This document shows, piece by piece, positions 36,166 to 46,146 of a DNA stretch of 64,000 bases. Below the pieces are notes generated by a model. It made no database searches. It saw only the letters and a program-made list of their open reading frames with translations, and was not told where the DNA came from. Origin of the DNA: Maricaulis sp048269565 (GTDB lineage Bacteria > Pseudomonadota > Alphaproteobacteria > Caulobacterales > Maricaulaceae); assembly GCF_048269565.1 (NCBI RefSeq), contig NZ_JBLXIK010000005.1:62001-126000 (forward strand). Reading direction: 5' to 3'. A program made the translations under genes and the position numbers. Position 1 is the stretch's first letter. Each line of letters begins with the position of its first letter.

Positions 36166-36967
36166 CGATGGTCTCATCCCTGTCGCAGCCACGCACATAA
36201 AGCGGCGCATAGGGCTCACGCTGCCGCAGCCGCGCATGCCCGTCCTTGGTGATTTCCAGCGCTGCCAGCACCGAGCTGGCGCGCACCGAATTCGACGGCG
36301 GCGGATCCTCGCCAAGATCGCCTGCGTCCGGCAGCAGCGTATCAAACTCGCGCCACTCCTTCACCTGCGGCAACAGCGTTTCCAGCCGCTCGCGCGCAGT
36401 TTCCAGACCGTAAACCCGCGGCACATAAGGCCGGTAGCTCGAGCGGATGCGCGCCGTTCGCCGCGTCGCATAGGCGGAGAGCAGATCGTGCAGATCGGCC
36501 TCATAGATCACCGAGCGGGTCGAACGCACCCCCTCCGGAGCGCCGCGCATGAAGACATCGCGATCTTCCAGCGGCCGGGCATAGAGCGCCTCGCCCGCCG
36601 CGCGCATCGCATCAAGCCGCCGCAGCCGGAACGCCAGCGCCTGCGCCAGCACCTCGACCGGCGCATCGTCATCCTTGGGCGGTTTGGGCAGGAGGAGCTT
36701 GGATTTGAGGAAGGCGAGCCAGGCCGCCATCACCAGATAATCGGCCGCCAGATCGAGCCGCTTGCGGCTCGCCGCGGCCATGAAGCCCAGATATTGCTCG
36801 GCCAGTTCCAGGATCGAGATACGGGCGAGATCGATCCTCTTCTTGCGCGCCAGCGCGAGCAGAAGGTGGAGCGGGCCTTCAAAACCATCGAGATCGACGA
36901 CGAGCGCATCCGTCTCGGCCTCTTCGGCCGCCTCGAATTTCAGCTCTTCCTCGAACTCCTCGTTCAC
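36158..36967 (-). CDS. scpA: Segregation and condensation protein A
   Basis: ScpA is the kleisin that bridges SMC heads. It starts at GTG 36967, behind GAGGG, for 269 residues. The family start DGFEGPLHLLLALARKKRID is clear, as are YLVMAAWLAFLKSKLLLP and the C-terminal winged helix. It begins seven bases after nagZ ends. Confidence 0.93.
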   Translation of the reverse strand: MNEEFEEELKFEAAEEAETDALVVDLDGFEGPLHLLLALARKKRIDLARISILELAEQYLGFMAAASRKRLDLAADYLVMAAWLAFLKSKLLLPKPPKDDDAPVEVLAQALAFRLRRLDAMRAAGEALYARPLEDRDVFMRGAPEGVRSTRSVIYEADLHDLLSAYATRRTARIRSSYRPYVPRVYGLETARERLETLLPQVKEWREFDTLLPDAGDLGEDPPPSNSVRASSVLAALEITKDGHARLRQREPYAPLYVRGCDRDETIDE

Positions 36968-36974
36968 GCCACCC

Positions 36975-37991
36975 TCACCGTCTGGCCAGCTCCAGCAGCG
37001 CATTGAGCTCTGATTCGCCGGTTTCCGGGTCGAAATCCTCGATTGTGTCCCGCGCCTGCTCGGCCAGCGCGGCCCGCTCCAGCGCCTTGCCGGCCAGGCG
37101 CGGCGCCGCTTCGGCGACCTGGCGCATTTCGCCGCGATCCCCATTGCAGTGTAGCAGAACATCGCAGCCGGCGCGGATCGAGGCCTCGCCGCGCTGGCGG
37201 AATGTGCCTGACAGCGCCTTCATCGAGAGATCATCGGTCATCAGAAAACCGTCAAACCCGATCTCGCCGCGGATCACATTGCCGACCACGTCCGGCGAAG
37301 TCGTGGCCGGGTTTTCCGGGTCGATATCGGCATAAACAATATGCGCCGTCATCGCCATCACCGCCTTGTTGAGCTTGCGGAAGGCGGCAAAGTCCGTCTC
37401 CGACAGCAGGCCATGCTCCTCGGTGACGCGCGGCAGCGCCAGATGGCTGTCGGCATCGGCGCGGCCATGACCGGGAATATGCTTGATCACCGGCGCAACG
37501 CCGCCGGCCATCAGCCCGTCCATCGCCGCCTGACCCAGCAGCGCGACGATATCGGGCGTCTCGCCAAAGGAGCGGTCGCCGATGATATCGTCGGCGCCGG
37601 GAATGCGCAGATCGAGCACCGGCGCGCAATCGACATCAACGCCGACGCCGCGCAGCTCGTGCGCCAGCAGGCGGTGATTGAGCCGAACCGCCGCGATCGC
37701 CGCTTCCGGCTCGCGCTCGAACAGATCGCCAAACACCTGTGCCGGCGGCGCCTTGCGCCAGGTCGGTGGCTTGAGCCGGGCGACGCGGCCGCCCTCCTGG
37801 TCGATCAGGATCGGCACATCGCGGCCGAGCGCATCGCGCAGACTGCCGGTCAGGCGGGCGAGTTGTTTCGGCCCGTCGATATTGCGCGCGAACAGGATGA
37901 AGCCCCAGGGATCGGCATCGCGGAAGAAGGCCTTCTCGACCGTCGTGAGCTTGGGCCCCGACAATCCGTAAATCGCGGCACTGATGCTCAT
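36975..37991 (-). CDS. nagZ: Beta-N-acetylhexosaminidase NagZ
   Basis: NagZ removes N-acetylglucosamine from recycled muropeptides in the cytoplasm. It is a 338-residue GH3 enzyme starting at the ATG at 37991. Motifs are IDQEGGRVARL (65-75), KHIPGHGRADADSH (170-183) with the catalytic His loop, and MTDDLSMKAL with the Asp nucleophile. Its start overlaps the SPOR gene stop by four bases. Confidence 0.95.
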   Translation of the reverse strand: MSISAAIYGLSGPKLTTVEKAFFRDADPWGFILFARNIDGPKQLARLTGSLRDALGRDVPILIDQEGGRVARLKPPTWRKAPPAQVFGDLFEREPEAAIAAVRLNHRLLAHELRGVGVDVDCAPVLDLRIPGADDIIGDRSFGETPDIVALLGQAAMDGLMAGGVAPVIKHIPGHGRADADSHLALPRVTEEHGLLSETDFAAFRKLNKAVMAMTAHIVYADIDPENPATTSPDVVGNVIRGEIGFDGFLMTDDLSMKALSGTFRQRGEASIRAGCDVLLHCNGDRGEMRQVAEAAPRLAGKALERAALAEQARDTIEDFDPETGESELNALLELARR

Positions 37992-38836
37992 CGGCGCGCG
38001 ACCAGGCAATCCTGCCCGCCCTGCTGCAGCCGCGCGCAATAGGCAACGGCCTCGTCACGGCTGGCAAAGGCGGCGATGCGCAGGCGATGATAGGTGCCGC
38101 GCTCGGGGATATTGACCTCGACGACATCGGGCACGACGCCGCTGGCAATGCTGGAAAAACGGGTGCGGAAGGCCAGCCAGGCCGCCTCGGCATCGTCCTG
38201 GGAGCGGAAGGAGGCGATCTGCACCACCCAATTGCCGCTGGTATCGACAGCGATGCCGGCTGTCGCCGGGACGGGCTCGGGTTCAGGCTCGGGCTCCGGC
38301 TGGCGCACGACCGTGGCCGGCGGCGTTTCCGGTTCAGCGCGCTGCGGCGCCGGCTCCGGGCGATCAGGCGCCTGGCGCGGGATCACATCTGTGGTCTGCG
38401 CGGGCTCGGGCTCGGGCTGATCACCGGTCTGATCGGCATCGACGGTCTCGATCCGCAAGGCCGGACGATTTTCCTCCAACGGCTCCTCGGGACCGGGACG
38501 CGTGGTGACGGTCTCGTCGCTGTGATCCTCGCCGGTCAGGCGGTCATAGACATCCATGTCGGTATCGGGCGTCTGCTCGCCGCCGGGATCGAGCGGGCGC
38601 TCGCGATAGGGCTCGGTATTGGCCAGCAGCCGCGGCGCACCATCACGGCCGCTTTCGCGCAGGCCCTGATTATAGGCGCTCCAGACGACGCCGAGAAACA
38701 GCACGAACACCGCAAAGGCCGCCGCCAGCAAGAGCGGGCCGCGGCGCGAATCCTCGTCGCGCGCATCGAAAGTGGCGAACTCGTCGGTCGGTGGAGCATA
38801 GGCCCCGAGGCGAGCATCGTCGTCCTGATCCGTCAT
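37988..38836 (-). CDS. SPOR-domain membrane protein
   Basis: From the ATG at 38836 this is a 282-residue single-pass protein. It has an acidic cytoplasmic head, a membrane helix (33-55), a long Pro/Glu-rich periplasmic spacer and a C-terminal SPOR domain (about 205-282: WVVQIASFRSQDDAEAAWLA to YHRLRIAAFASRDEAVAYC). SPOR domains bind denuded septal peptidoglycan, so a cell-division location is expected. It is coupled to nagZ. Confidence 0.88.
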   Translation of the reverse strand: MTDQDDDARLGAYAPPTDEFATFDARDEDSRRGPLLLAAAFAVFVLFLGVVWSAYNQGLRESGRDGAPRLLANTEPYRERPLDPGGEQTPDTDMDVYDRLTGEDHSDETVTTRPGPEEPLEENRPALRIETVDADQTGDQPEPEPAQTTDVIPRQAPDRPEPAPQRAEPETPPATVVRQPEPEPEPEPVPATAGIAVDTSGNWVVQIASFRSQDDAEAAWLAFRTRFSSIASGVVPDVVEVNIPERGTYHRLRIAAFASRDEAVAYCARLQQGGQDCLVARR

Positions 38837-38945
38837 GGCATCCTGGCGTCTGATCCTGCGCCGCACGAATCGCGCGGTGCAACAAAACAATAGCACTCTC
38901 TCGAGCACCGATTTAGCGAACTCTCAGCGCGTTCGCGGCCCGCGG

Positions 38946-40136
38946 CTAGAAATAGCCCTGGACCGTGAACAGGCGGCGATGCTCCTCGACCGCGAAACGG
39001 TCGGTCATCCCGGCGATATAATCGCAAACCGCCCGCGCTGTCTGCGCCGAACCCGGTGCGCCCATGCCCGAGCGCACATCCGGTGGCAGTACGCCGGGAT
39101 CGGAGAGGTAGAGATCGAACAGATCGCTCATCACCCGCTGGCCCTGGCTCATCATGCGATTGACCTTGTAGTGGCGATACATATTGGCAAACAAATGCCG
39201 CCGCAGCGCCGCGAGAATTTCCAGCATGCCGTCGGAAAACGCCACCATCGGCCGGTCGAGCTGACGCAGCGCATCGGCGCTCTGCGGCTGCGTCTCGGCC
39301 AGCCGCCGTCGGGTCTCGTCGAGGACATCGCCGACCATCAGGCCGATCAATTCGCGCACCGCCTCATGGATCAGGACATTGCGCTTGATATCGGGCCAGC
39401 GCTTGTCGACGCGGCGGAAGATATCACCGAGCAGTGGCAGCTCGAGCAGCGGTTCCAGCTCCAGCAGGCCGGAACGCAAGCCGTCATCAAGATCGTGATT
39501 ATTATAGGCGATATCGTCAGACAGCGCCGCGATCTGGGCCTCGAGGCCGGAATGGGTGTGCAGTTCCAGCGACCGCCAGTCCTCGTAATCGGTGAAGGCC
39601 CAGGCCAGGCCGGAGCCATCGCCATCGGCCGGCATCAGCGGGCCGTTATGCTTGACCACGCCCTCAAGGGTTTCCCAGGTCAGGTTGAGGCCGTCGAATT
39701 CCGGATAGCGCACCTCCAGCTTGGTGACGACGCGCAAGGTCTGGGCGTTGTGATCGAAGCCGCCGAAATCCTGCATCTTTTCCGCCAGCACCCGCTCGCC
39801 GGAATGGCCGAAGGGCGGATGGCCGAGATCATGCGCCAGCGCCAGCGCCTCGGCGAGATCCTCATCACCGCCCAGCGCCCGCGCCAGGGTGCGTGCGATC
39901 TGCGAGACTTCCAACGAGTGGGTCAGGCGGGTGCGATACTGGTCGCCCTCATGCGCGACGAAGACCTGGGTCTTCTCCTTCAGCCGCCGGAAGGCGCCGG
40001 AATGGATGATGCGATCGCGGTCGCGCTGGAAGGCATTGCGCATCGCGCTGCCGGGCTGGGGGAAGAGCCGCCCCCGCGATTGCGCCGGGTGGCAGGCATA
40101 GGGGGCGCGAAACCGGTCATTGGCCGCTATCATCAT
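38946..40136 (-). CDS. dgt: Deoxyguanosinetriphosphate triphosphohydrolase-like protein
   Basis: This HD-domain enzyme removes triphosphate from dNTPs. The family start APYACHPAQSRGRLFP and the HD residues are clear. These are TRLTHSLEVSQIART (His), ALAHDLGHPPFGHSGE (His-Asp) and the later Asp in AALSDDIAYNNHDLDDG. Length is 396 residues from the ATG at 40136. Starts at 40133 and 40154 are possible. It is divergent from erpA. Confidence 0.92.
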   Translation of the reverse strand: MMIAANDRFRAPYACHPAQSRGRLFPQPGSAMRNAFQRDRDRIIHSGAFRRLKEKTQVFVAHEGDQYRTRLTHSLEVSQIARTLARALGGDEDLAEALALAHDLGHPPFGHSGERVLAEKMQDFGGFDHNAQTLRVVTKLEVRYPEFDGLNLTWETLEGVVKHNGPLMPADGDGSGLAWAFTDYEDWRSLELHTHSGLEAQIAALSDDIAYNNHDLDDGLRSGLLELEPLLELPLLGDIFRRVDKRWPDIKRNVLIHEAVRELIGLMVGDVLDETRRRLAETQPQSADALRQLDRPMVAFSDGMLEILAALRRHLFANMYRHYKVNRMMSQGQRVMSDLFDLYLSDPGVLPPDVRSGMGAPGSAQTARAVCDYIAGMTDRFAVEEHRRLFTVQGYF

Positions 40137-40219
40137 GTCGCTTGGGCCTTTCATCAGCACCGGTGCGGGTCCATATAGAACATCAAGCTCTTAAACTGAA
40201 CGCCGGATATGGCCTGATC

Positions 40220-40549
40220 ATGACGACACCTGTGACACTGTCCGCCAATGCGGCCCGGCAGATCAATACCATCCTCGCCGCGCAGGAGGCAGCCAGCCTG
40301 CTGCGCATCGGCGTCGTCGGCGGTGGCTGTTCCGGATTTTCCTACACGTTCGACCTCGACACCGAGGTCCAGCCCGACGATCTCCTGCTCGAGCGCGATG
40401 GCGCCAAGGTGGTGATCGACGAGGCCTCCCTGCCCTTCCTCGAAGGCGCAGAGATCGACTATGTCGACGAGCTGATCGGCGCCGCCTTCAAGATCCACAA
40501 CCCCAATGCCACTGCCGCCTGCGGCTGCGGCACGAGTTTTTCGGTCTGA
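40220..40549 (+). CDS. erpA: Iron-sulphur cluster insertion protein ErpA
   Basis: This 109-residue A-type carrier delivers iron-sulphur clusters to target proteins. The three cluster-binding cysteines are Cys37 (GGGCSGF), Cys101 and Cys103 (CGCGTSFSV). The ATG at 40220 (MTTPVTLSANAARQI) is preferred over one at 40142, since the shorter form matches family length. Its stop shares one base with the next start. Confidence 0.92.
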   Translation: MTTPVTLSANAARQINTILAAQEAASLLRIGVVGGGCSGFSYTFDLDTEVQPDDLLLERDGAKVVIDEASLPFLEGAEIDYVDELIGAAFKIHNPNATAACGCGTSFSV

Positions 40550-41223
40550 TGGATGTGCGTGAGGCCCTCGCCGCCCGCACCTCCACGCGCGCCTATCTCG
40601 ACACGCCCGTCAGCGAAGCGCAGGTGCGCGAACTGCTCGCCCTCGCCGCCCGCGCCCCGTCCGGCGGCAATCTCCAGCCCTGGCAGGTCCATGTCGTCAC
40701 CGGCGAAGCGCGCCAGCGCGTGATCGATGCGGTCAGGGCGACCCAGGCGGAACACCCGTTTGGCGAGCCCGAGCCGGAATACCAGATCTATCCCAAACCG
40801 ATCATCGATCCCTGGCGCGCCCGGCGCTTTGCCTGCGGCGAGGCCGTCTATGCCGCGATGGAGATTCCACGCGAGGACAAGATGGCACGCCTTGTCCATG
40901 TCGCGCGCAATTTCGAATTCTTCGGCGCCCCGGTCGGATTGTTTGTCTCGATCCACAAGGACATGCAGCCGGGCCAATGGTCGGATCTGGGCATGTTCAT
41001 CCAGTCCTTCCTGCTCGCAGCCACCGAGGCCGGTCTGGCCACATGCGCCCAGGAAGCCTGGTCAATCTATCCCAAAACGGTGAAGACCGCCGTGGGCATC
41101 CCAGCCGACTTCACCCTGTTCTGCGGCATCGCCCTGGGCCATGGCGACCCGGACGCGCCGGTCAATGCGACGCGCACCGAGCGGGCGGATGTCGATGAAT
41201 TTGCGAGTTTTGCCGGGTTTTAG
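40549..41223 (+). CDS. Nitroreductase-family flavoprotein
   Basis: This 224-residue FMN-dependent protein has the family start REALAARTSTRAYLDTPV and ARAPSGGNLQPWQ. The C-terminal dinucleotide region is PADFTLFCGIALGHGD. Members reduce nitro compounds or quinones with NAD(P)H. The physiological substrate is unclear. It is coupled to erpA through a TGATG junction. Confidence 0.9.
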   Translation: MDVREALAARTSTRAYLDTPVSEAQVRELLALAARAPSGGNLQPWQVHVVTGEARQRVIDAVRATQAEHPFGEPEPEYQIYPKPIIDPWRARRFACGEAVYAAMEIPREDKMARLVHVARNFEFFGAPVGLFVSIHKDMQPGQWSDLGMFIQSFLLAATEAGLATCAQEAWSIYPKTVKTAVGIPADFTLFCGIALGHGDPDAPVNATRTERADVDEFASFAGF

Positions 41224-41600
41224 GCCGAGCAGACCAGCGCCCCGCCGCAAAAGGCCTGCAGCGCCGCCAGCCAGCCCAACAGACCGATCAGCCAGACCAC
41301 CGGAATCGCGATCATCCATTTCAGCGCCGAGCCCCGCTTGCCGCCATTGAAGCGCAGCCAGCCGATCACCAGCGCCAGCAGGGCTGCCAGCGGCCCGCAG
41401 GCGGCATAGACCGCAAAGGCCACGGCCGGCGGCGGCAGGCTGCCGCCCGCCAGCATCAGCCCGGCCGTCTCCCACATCACCGAGGAGGCGAAGCCGAAGG
41501 CGATAATCACCACGCTGGCGGAAATCAGCCAGGCCCGGCCCGGTCCGGCCGCCGGGGCTGTGTCGAATTCGTCGGTTTCATCGTGCACGCGCCTGCCCAT
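41220..41600 (-). CDS. Small three-helix membrane protein of unknown function
   Basis: This 126-residue protein has a short acidic N-terminus and three membrane helices (about 24-45, 55-83, 92-118). A CGGALVC pair of cysteines lies near the end. It overlaps the nitroreductase stop by four bases in convergent orientation. No family is recognised. Confidence 0.6.
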   Translation of the reverse strand: MGRRVHDETDEFDTAPAAGPGRAWLISASVVIIAFGFASSVMWETAGLMLAGGSLPPPAVAFAVYAACGPLAALLALVIGWLRFNGGKRGSALKWMIAIPVVWLIGLLGWLAALQAFCGGALVCSA

Positions 41601-41689
41601 CCCTGTTCATTCGTGCCGCCCGCGGCTTCACTCGAGCCGCAAATCGCCTAAGGTGCGGGTCCTCTGCCGCCAAAGCGAAGCGAACCGCC

Positions 41690-42478
41690 ATGACCCTGAC
41701 CCTCGCGACCTGGAACGTCAATTCCATCAAGGCCCGCCTGCCCAATGTGCTCGACTGGCTCAGCGAAGCCAAGCCGGACATTGTCTGCCTGCAGGAGATC
41801 AAGACCGTTGATGAGGGCTTTCCGCGCGAGGAGATCGAGCGGCTCGGCTACAACATCATCACCCATGGCCAGAAGACCTATAACGGCGTCGCCATCCTCT
41901 CGAAATTCCCGATCGAGGAGACCCTGCCCGGCCTGCCCGGCGATGAGACCGACGAGCAGGCGCGCTATCTCGAGGCCGTGATCTCGGCGCCGAATGGCCC
42001 GGTCCGTGTCGCCTCGATCTATCTGCCCAATGGCAATCCGGCGCCGGGCCCGAAATATGATTACAAGCTGGCCTGGATGGACCGCCTCGCGCGTCATGCC
42101 GAAGGCCTGCTCAAGCTGGAAGAACCGCTCATCCTGGCCGGCGATTACAATGTCATCCCGCGCGACAGCGATTGCTGGGATCCGGAAGTGTGGGAGACGG
42201 ACGCGCTCGCCCTGCCGCAAAGCCGCGCCGCCTTCGACCGCCTCAAATGGCTCGGCCTGACCGAAGCTTTCGAACAACTCGATGGGCGCGCCCACCAGTA
42301 CACATTCTATGATTACCAGGCCGGCCGCTGGAACAAGGGCCATGGCATCCGCATCGACCATCTGCTGTGCTCACCGCAGGCGGCGGATCATCTGGAAAGC
42401 ATCGAGATCCACAAGGCGACCCGCGGCGAGCCCAAGGCCTCGGACCACATCCCGATCGTCGGGACGTTTTCGCTGTAG
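41690..42478 (+). CDS. xth: Exodeoxyribonuclease III
   Basis: This AP endonuclease/3' exonuclease acts in base excision repair. The 262-residue protein has the EEP-fold motifs TWNVNSIKARL (Asn7 region), CLQEIKT (catalytic Glu), LAGDYNVIP, IDHLLCS and ASDHIPIVGTF (His). No LexA box is visible in front of it. Confidence 0.95.
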   Translation: MTLTLATWNVNSIKARLPNVLDWLSEAKPDIVCLQEIKTVDEGFPREEIERLGYNIITHGQKTYNGVAILSKFPIEETLPGLPGDETDEQARYLEAVISAPNGPVRVASIYLPNGNPAPGPKYDYKLAWMDRLARHAEGLLKLEEPLILAGDYNVIPRDSDCWDPEVWETDALALPQSRAAFDRLKWLGLTEAFEQLDGRAHQYTFYDYQAGRWNKGHGIRIDHLLCSPQAADHLESIEIHKATRGEPKASDHIPIVGTFSL

Positions 42479-42487
42479 CGCCGCGCC

Positions 42488-43444
42488 TCAGCCGCCCTCG
42501 CCCAGCTCGGGCGCCTTGACCAGGTCTTCGATGATGCCGATCACCCGGGTGAGGTCATCGATGATGGTCTTGATGCGGGCCTCGTCGGCCAGCGGTTTGA
42601 ACATCGAGCCGGCCTCGAACTGATTGCCGGTCTCGGCGGCGATCAGCAATTCGCCCTCACCGCTATGCTCGTCGAAGGCGGCGCGGACATTCTTGCCCTT
42701 CAGCGCCTTTTCCAGCCGCACCAGGCGTTCCATGAAGGCCGGGTCGAGCATGTAGCGCGCCAGCACCTGGTCGGTGCCATAGACCTCGAAGGCCTTTTCG
42801 AATTCCGGATCGACCAGGGCGATACGTTCCAGCTTCTTCGAACCGAAGGAGCGGCCCAGGGCCGCCAGCCCGTTGAAAATGCCGGCATCGCGCGTGATCA
42901 CGGTGACGCCCTCGACCTTGCGCGGGAAATTGACACGGATCAAAACGCCGCGAAAAACCGTGACCCAATGGGTCGACTTGCCCGAGCGCCGCCTCTGCTC
43001 GAGATGCGCTTCATAGAGTTCGAAATCACAGCCCAGCCGCTCACCCGAGAAATGATCCTCGAAATTGCAGCGGGTATAGGAGGGCAAGAGGCCAAAGGCG
43101 CGGAAGGTCTCGAAGCGGGCCGGCGCGGCGGGCTTGAGCGCATAGCTGAGCTGGCAGACCTCGGCGATCTTGGTGTTGAGCTCGGCCTTGATCGATTTGC
43201 GCAGGCGTTCCATCCGCCGGCTACCGATCAGCATGCCGGCCACGACACCGAAGAAGGCCCCGATCACCGGGAACATGAATTCCGGTTCACGGGTATAGAA
43301 ATACACCCCGGCGGCCAGGCCAATCAGGGCCATGCCGCCCGTCCAGGCGATGAAACGCGACACACTGGTCTTGCGTTCCGCCTCGAGCGACGCCAGCCAC
43401 GGCTCCAGCGTCTCGCGCCAGAGCCCCTGAAATTCCTCGTTCAT
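42488..43444 (-). CDS. DUF3137-family membrane protein
   Basis: This 318-residue protein has two membrane helices near residues 31-70 and a large cytoplasmic domain. Its sequence (FSGERLGCDFELYEAHLEQR, then WVTVFRGVLIRVNFPRKVEG, then TDQVLARYMLDPAFMERL) matches the DUF3137 family. Function is unknown. It sits 18 bases downstream of valS and may be co-transcribed. Confidence 0.85.
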   Translation of the reverse strand: MNEEFQGLWRETLEPWLASLEAERKTSVSRFIAWTGGMALIGLAAGVYFYTREPEFMFPVIGAFFGVVAGMLIGSRRMERLRKSIKAELNTKIAEVCQLSYALKPAAPARFETFRAFGLLPSYTRCNFEDHFSGERLGCDFELYEAHLEQRRRSGKSTHWVTVFRGVLIRVNFPRKVEGVTVITRDAGIFNGLAALGRSFGSKKLERIALVDPEFEKAFEVYGTDQVLARYMLDPAFMERLVRLEKALKGKNVRAAFDEHSGEGELLIAAETGNQFEAGSMFKPLADEARIKTIIDDLTRVIGIIEDLVKAPELGEGG

Positions 43445-43461
43445 GCCCCCACTCCCCCTGT

Positions 43462-46128
43462 CTACATCGCGGCGAGCCGCTCCAGTGCCTCGACCATCTT
43501 GACGCGTTGCGTCGCATAGTCAGCCAGTTTCTCGCGCTGTTCGGCGACCAGGGCTTCCGGCGCATTGGCGATGAAACGCTCATTGCCGAGCTTGCCTTCC
43601 AGCCGCTTGATCTCGCCATCGAGCTTGGCGATCTCCTTGCCGATGCGGCCACGCTCGGCGTCGAAATCGATCACGCCCGCGAGCAGCAGGGCATAGGTCG
43701 CCTCGCCGACCACGGTCTGGGCCGAGGCCTGCGGTGCGGCATCCGACGGGGCAATGCTGGCCAGACGCGCCATGCGCCTGATCAGCGTGTCCTGGCGTTC
43801 CAGCCGTGCACTCGTCTCGGCAGACGCCCCGATCACGGCGACATCGAGCTGGGCACCCGGCGGGATATTCATCTCGGCGCGCAGACGGCGCAGATCCGTG
43901 ACCAGACCGATCAGCCAGTCCATCTCGGCCTGGGCGTCGGCATCAACCAGCCCGTCCAGCTGCGGCCAGGCGGCGGTGATCAGCTGGGTGTCGCGCGTGC
44001 CGGTCTGGGCCCAGAGTTCTTCGGTGACGAAGGGCATGAAGGGGTGGAGAATTTTCAGCGCCTGGTCGAGCACGAAGGCGGTCGTCGCCCGCGTCTCTGC
44101 CTTGGCGGTCTCGTCATCACCCATGAAGAGCGGCTTGGCGAGTTCAAGATGCCAGTCGCAGAACACATTCCACACGAAGCGATAGGCCGCCGCAGCCGCT
44201 TCGTTGAAGCGGAAATTGTCGAGCCCGGCATTGACGGCTTTCACCGTCTGCTCGCACTCCGACAATATCCAGCGATTGACCGTCTGTTTGACCGATTTCG
44301 GATCAAAAGCGGTGTCGGGCTTGCACTCATTCATCTCGCAGAAGCGGGCCGCATTCCACAGCTTGGTGGTGAAATTGCGATAACCCTCGACGCGATCCTT
44401 GGACATGCGGATATCGCGGCCCTGCCCGGCCTGGGCGGCCAGGGTGAAACGCACGGCATCGGCACCGTATTCGTCGATCAGCTCGAGCGGATCGATGACA
44501 TTGCCCTTGGATTTCGACATTTTCTGGCCGTGCTCGTCGCGGACCAGGGCGTGGATATAGACGTCCTTGAACGGCACCTCGCCCATGAAATGCAGGCCCT
44601 GCATCATCATGCGGGCAACCCAGAAGAAGATGATGTCGAAGGCGGTGATCAGAACCGAGGTCGGATAGAAGCGCGCCAGTTCGGCGGTGTTTTCCGGCCA
44701 ACCCAGCGTCGAGAACGGCCACAGGGCAGACGAGAACCAGGTGTCGAGCACGTCCTCGTCCTGGGTCAGCGCGACGTCGCGTCCATGCTTGGCGCGCGCC
44801 TGTTCCAGCGCTGCCGCTTCGTCCTTGGCGACATAGACGCCGCCATCCTCATCATACCAGGCTGGAATGCGATGCCCCCACCAGAGCTGGCGCGAGACGC
44901 ACCAGGGCTGGATGTTGCGCATCCATTCGAAATAGGTCTTTTCCCAATTCTTCGGATGGAAAGTGGTGCGCCCGTCCTCGACGGCAGTGATGGCGTCTTT
45001 CGCCAGCGTCGCGGCATCGACATACCACTGGTCCGTCAGCCAGGGCTCGATCACGACATTGGAGCGGTCGCCGAAGGGCTGCATCACCAGCTTGTCCTCG
45101 ACGCCGCGCAGCAGGCCGAGCTCGTCCATGCGGGCGACCAGCAGTTTGCGCACTTCGAAGCGGTCGAGACCGCGCCATTCGGCGGGAATGCGTTCAAGAC
45201 CGCCGGTGCCGTCATCCTCGGTCAGGAAGCGCGCTTCGCGGTCGAGCAGATTGATCTTGGGCAGGTCGTGGCGTTTGCCGACCTCGAAATCGTTGAAGTC
45301 ATGCGCCGGCGTGATCTTCACACAGCCCGTGCCCTGCTCCGGGTCGGCATGCTCATCGGCGACGATGGGAATTTCGACATTGGCGATCGGCAGGCGGATC
45401 ATCTTGCCGATCAGATGCCGGTAGCGCTCATCATCGGGATGCACGGCCACGGCGGCATCGCCGAGCACGGTTTCCGGGCGTGTGGTCGCGACGACCAGCT
45501 CGCCGGAACCATCGGCCAGCGGATAGGCGAAATGCCAGAAATGGCCCTGGCTTTCGCGGTTCTCGACTTCGAGGTCGGAAATCGCGGTCTGGAAATGCGG
45601 ATCCCAGTTCACCAGCCGCTTGTCGCGATAGATCAGGCCTTGCTGGTGCAGCTCGATGAAGACTTTCTGCACCGCGGCCGACAGGCCGTCATCGAGGGTG
45701 AAGCGCTCGCGGCTCCAGTCGCAGGACGCACCGAGACGGCGCAATTGCCCCATGATCTCGCCGCCGCTTTCCTCTTTCCAGGCCCAGACCCGTTCGACGA
45801 AGGCTTCGCGGCCGAGATCGCGGCGCGAGACATTGCCTTCGGCGGCGAGCTGGCGCTCGACCACCATCTGCGTCGCAATGCCGGCATGGTCGGTGCCCGG
45901 CTGCCACAACACGCTGTCGCCGAGCATGCGCTTATAGCGGATCAGCACGTCCTGCAGCGTATTGTTGAGCGCGTGGCCGATATGCAGACGGCCCGTCACA
46001 TTCGGTGGCGGGATGACAATGCAGAAGGGATCCGCCTCGGGATCCTCCTTCGGCTTGAAGGCACCGGATGATTCCCAGCTCTGATAGAGACGGGTTTCGG
46101 CTTCGCGGGGGTCGAATGTTTTTTCCAT
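43462..46128 (-). CDS. valS: Valyl-tRNA synthetase
   Basis: ValS charges tRNA-Val and edits threonine. From the ATG at 46128 it has 888 residues. An adjacent ATG at 46131 is equally possible. HIGH is at 49-52 (PNVTGRLHIGHALNN) and KMSKS is in KMSKSKGNVIDP. The editing domain, anticodon domain and C-terminal coiled coil are complete. A stem-loop (46147-46178) lies just upstream. Confidence 0.97.
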   Translation of the reverse strand: MEKTFDPREAETRLYQSWESSGAFKPKEDPEADPFCIVIPPPNVTGRLHIGHALNNTLQDVLIRYKRMLGDSVLWQPGTDHAGIATQMVVERQLAAEGNVSRRDLGREAFVERVWAWKEESGGEIMGQLRRLGASCDWSRERFTLDDGLSAAVQKVFIELHQQGLIYRDKRLVNWDPHFQTAISDLEVENRESQGHFWHFAYPLADGSGELVVATTRPETVLGDAAVAVHPDDERYRHLIGKMIRLPIANVEIPIVADEHADPEQGTGCVKITPAHDFNDFEVGKRHDLPKINLLDREARFLTEDDGTGGLERIPAEWRGLDRFEVRKLLVARMDELGLLRGVEDKLVMQPFGDRSNVVIEPWLTDQWYVDAATLAKDAITAVEDGRTTFHPKNWEKTYFEWMRNIQPWCVSRQLWWGHRIPAWYDEDGGVYVAKDEAAALEQARAKHGRDVALTQDEDVLDTWFSSALWPFSTLGWPENTAELARFYPTSVLITAFDIIFFWVARMMMQGLHFMGEVPFKDVYIHALVRDEHGQKMSKSKGNVIDPLELIDEYGADAVRFTLAAQAGQGRDIRMSKDRVEGYRNFTTKLWNAARFCEMNECKPDTAFDPKSVKQTVNRWILSECEQTVKAVNAGLDNFRFNEAAAAAYRFVWNVFCDWHLELAKPLFMGDDETAKAETRATTAFVLDQALKILHPFMPFVTEELWAQTGTRDTQLITAAWPQLDGLVDADAQAEMDWLIGLVTDLRRLRAEMNIPPGAQLDVAVIGASAETSARLERQDTLIRRMARLASIAPSDAAPQASAQTVVGEATYALLLAGVIDFDAERGRIGKEIAKLDGEIKRLEGKLGNERFIANAPEALVAEQREKLADYATQRVKMVEALERLAAM

Positions 46129-46146
46129 CATGATGGGCGCATGAAT

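Noticed and set aside
43507..46071. Very long open frame (over 850 codons) on the plus strand across valS
   Set aside because: It is antisense to valS, whose motifs are complete. Long antisense frames are expected in GC-rich DNA, and its translation has no family features.
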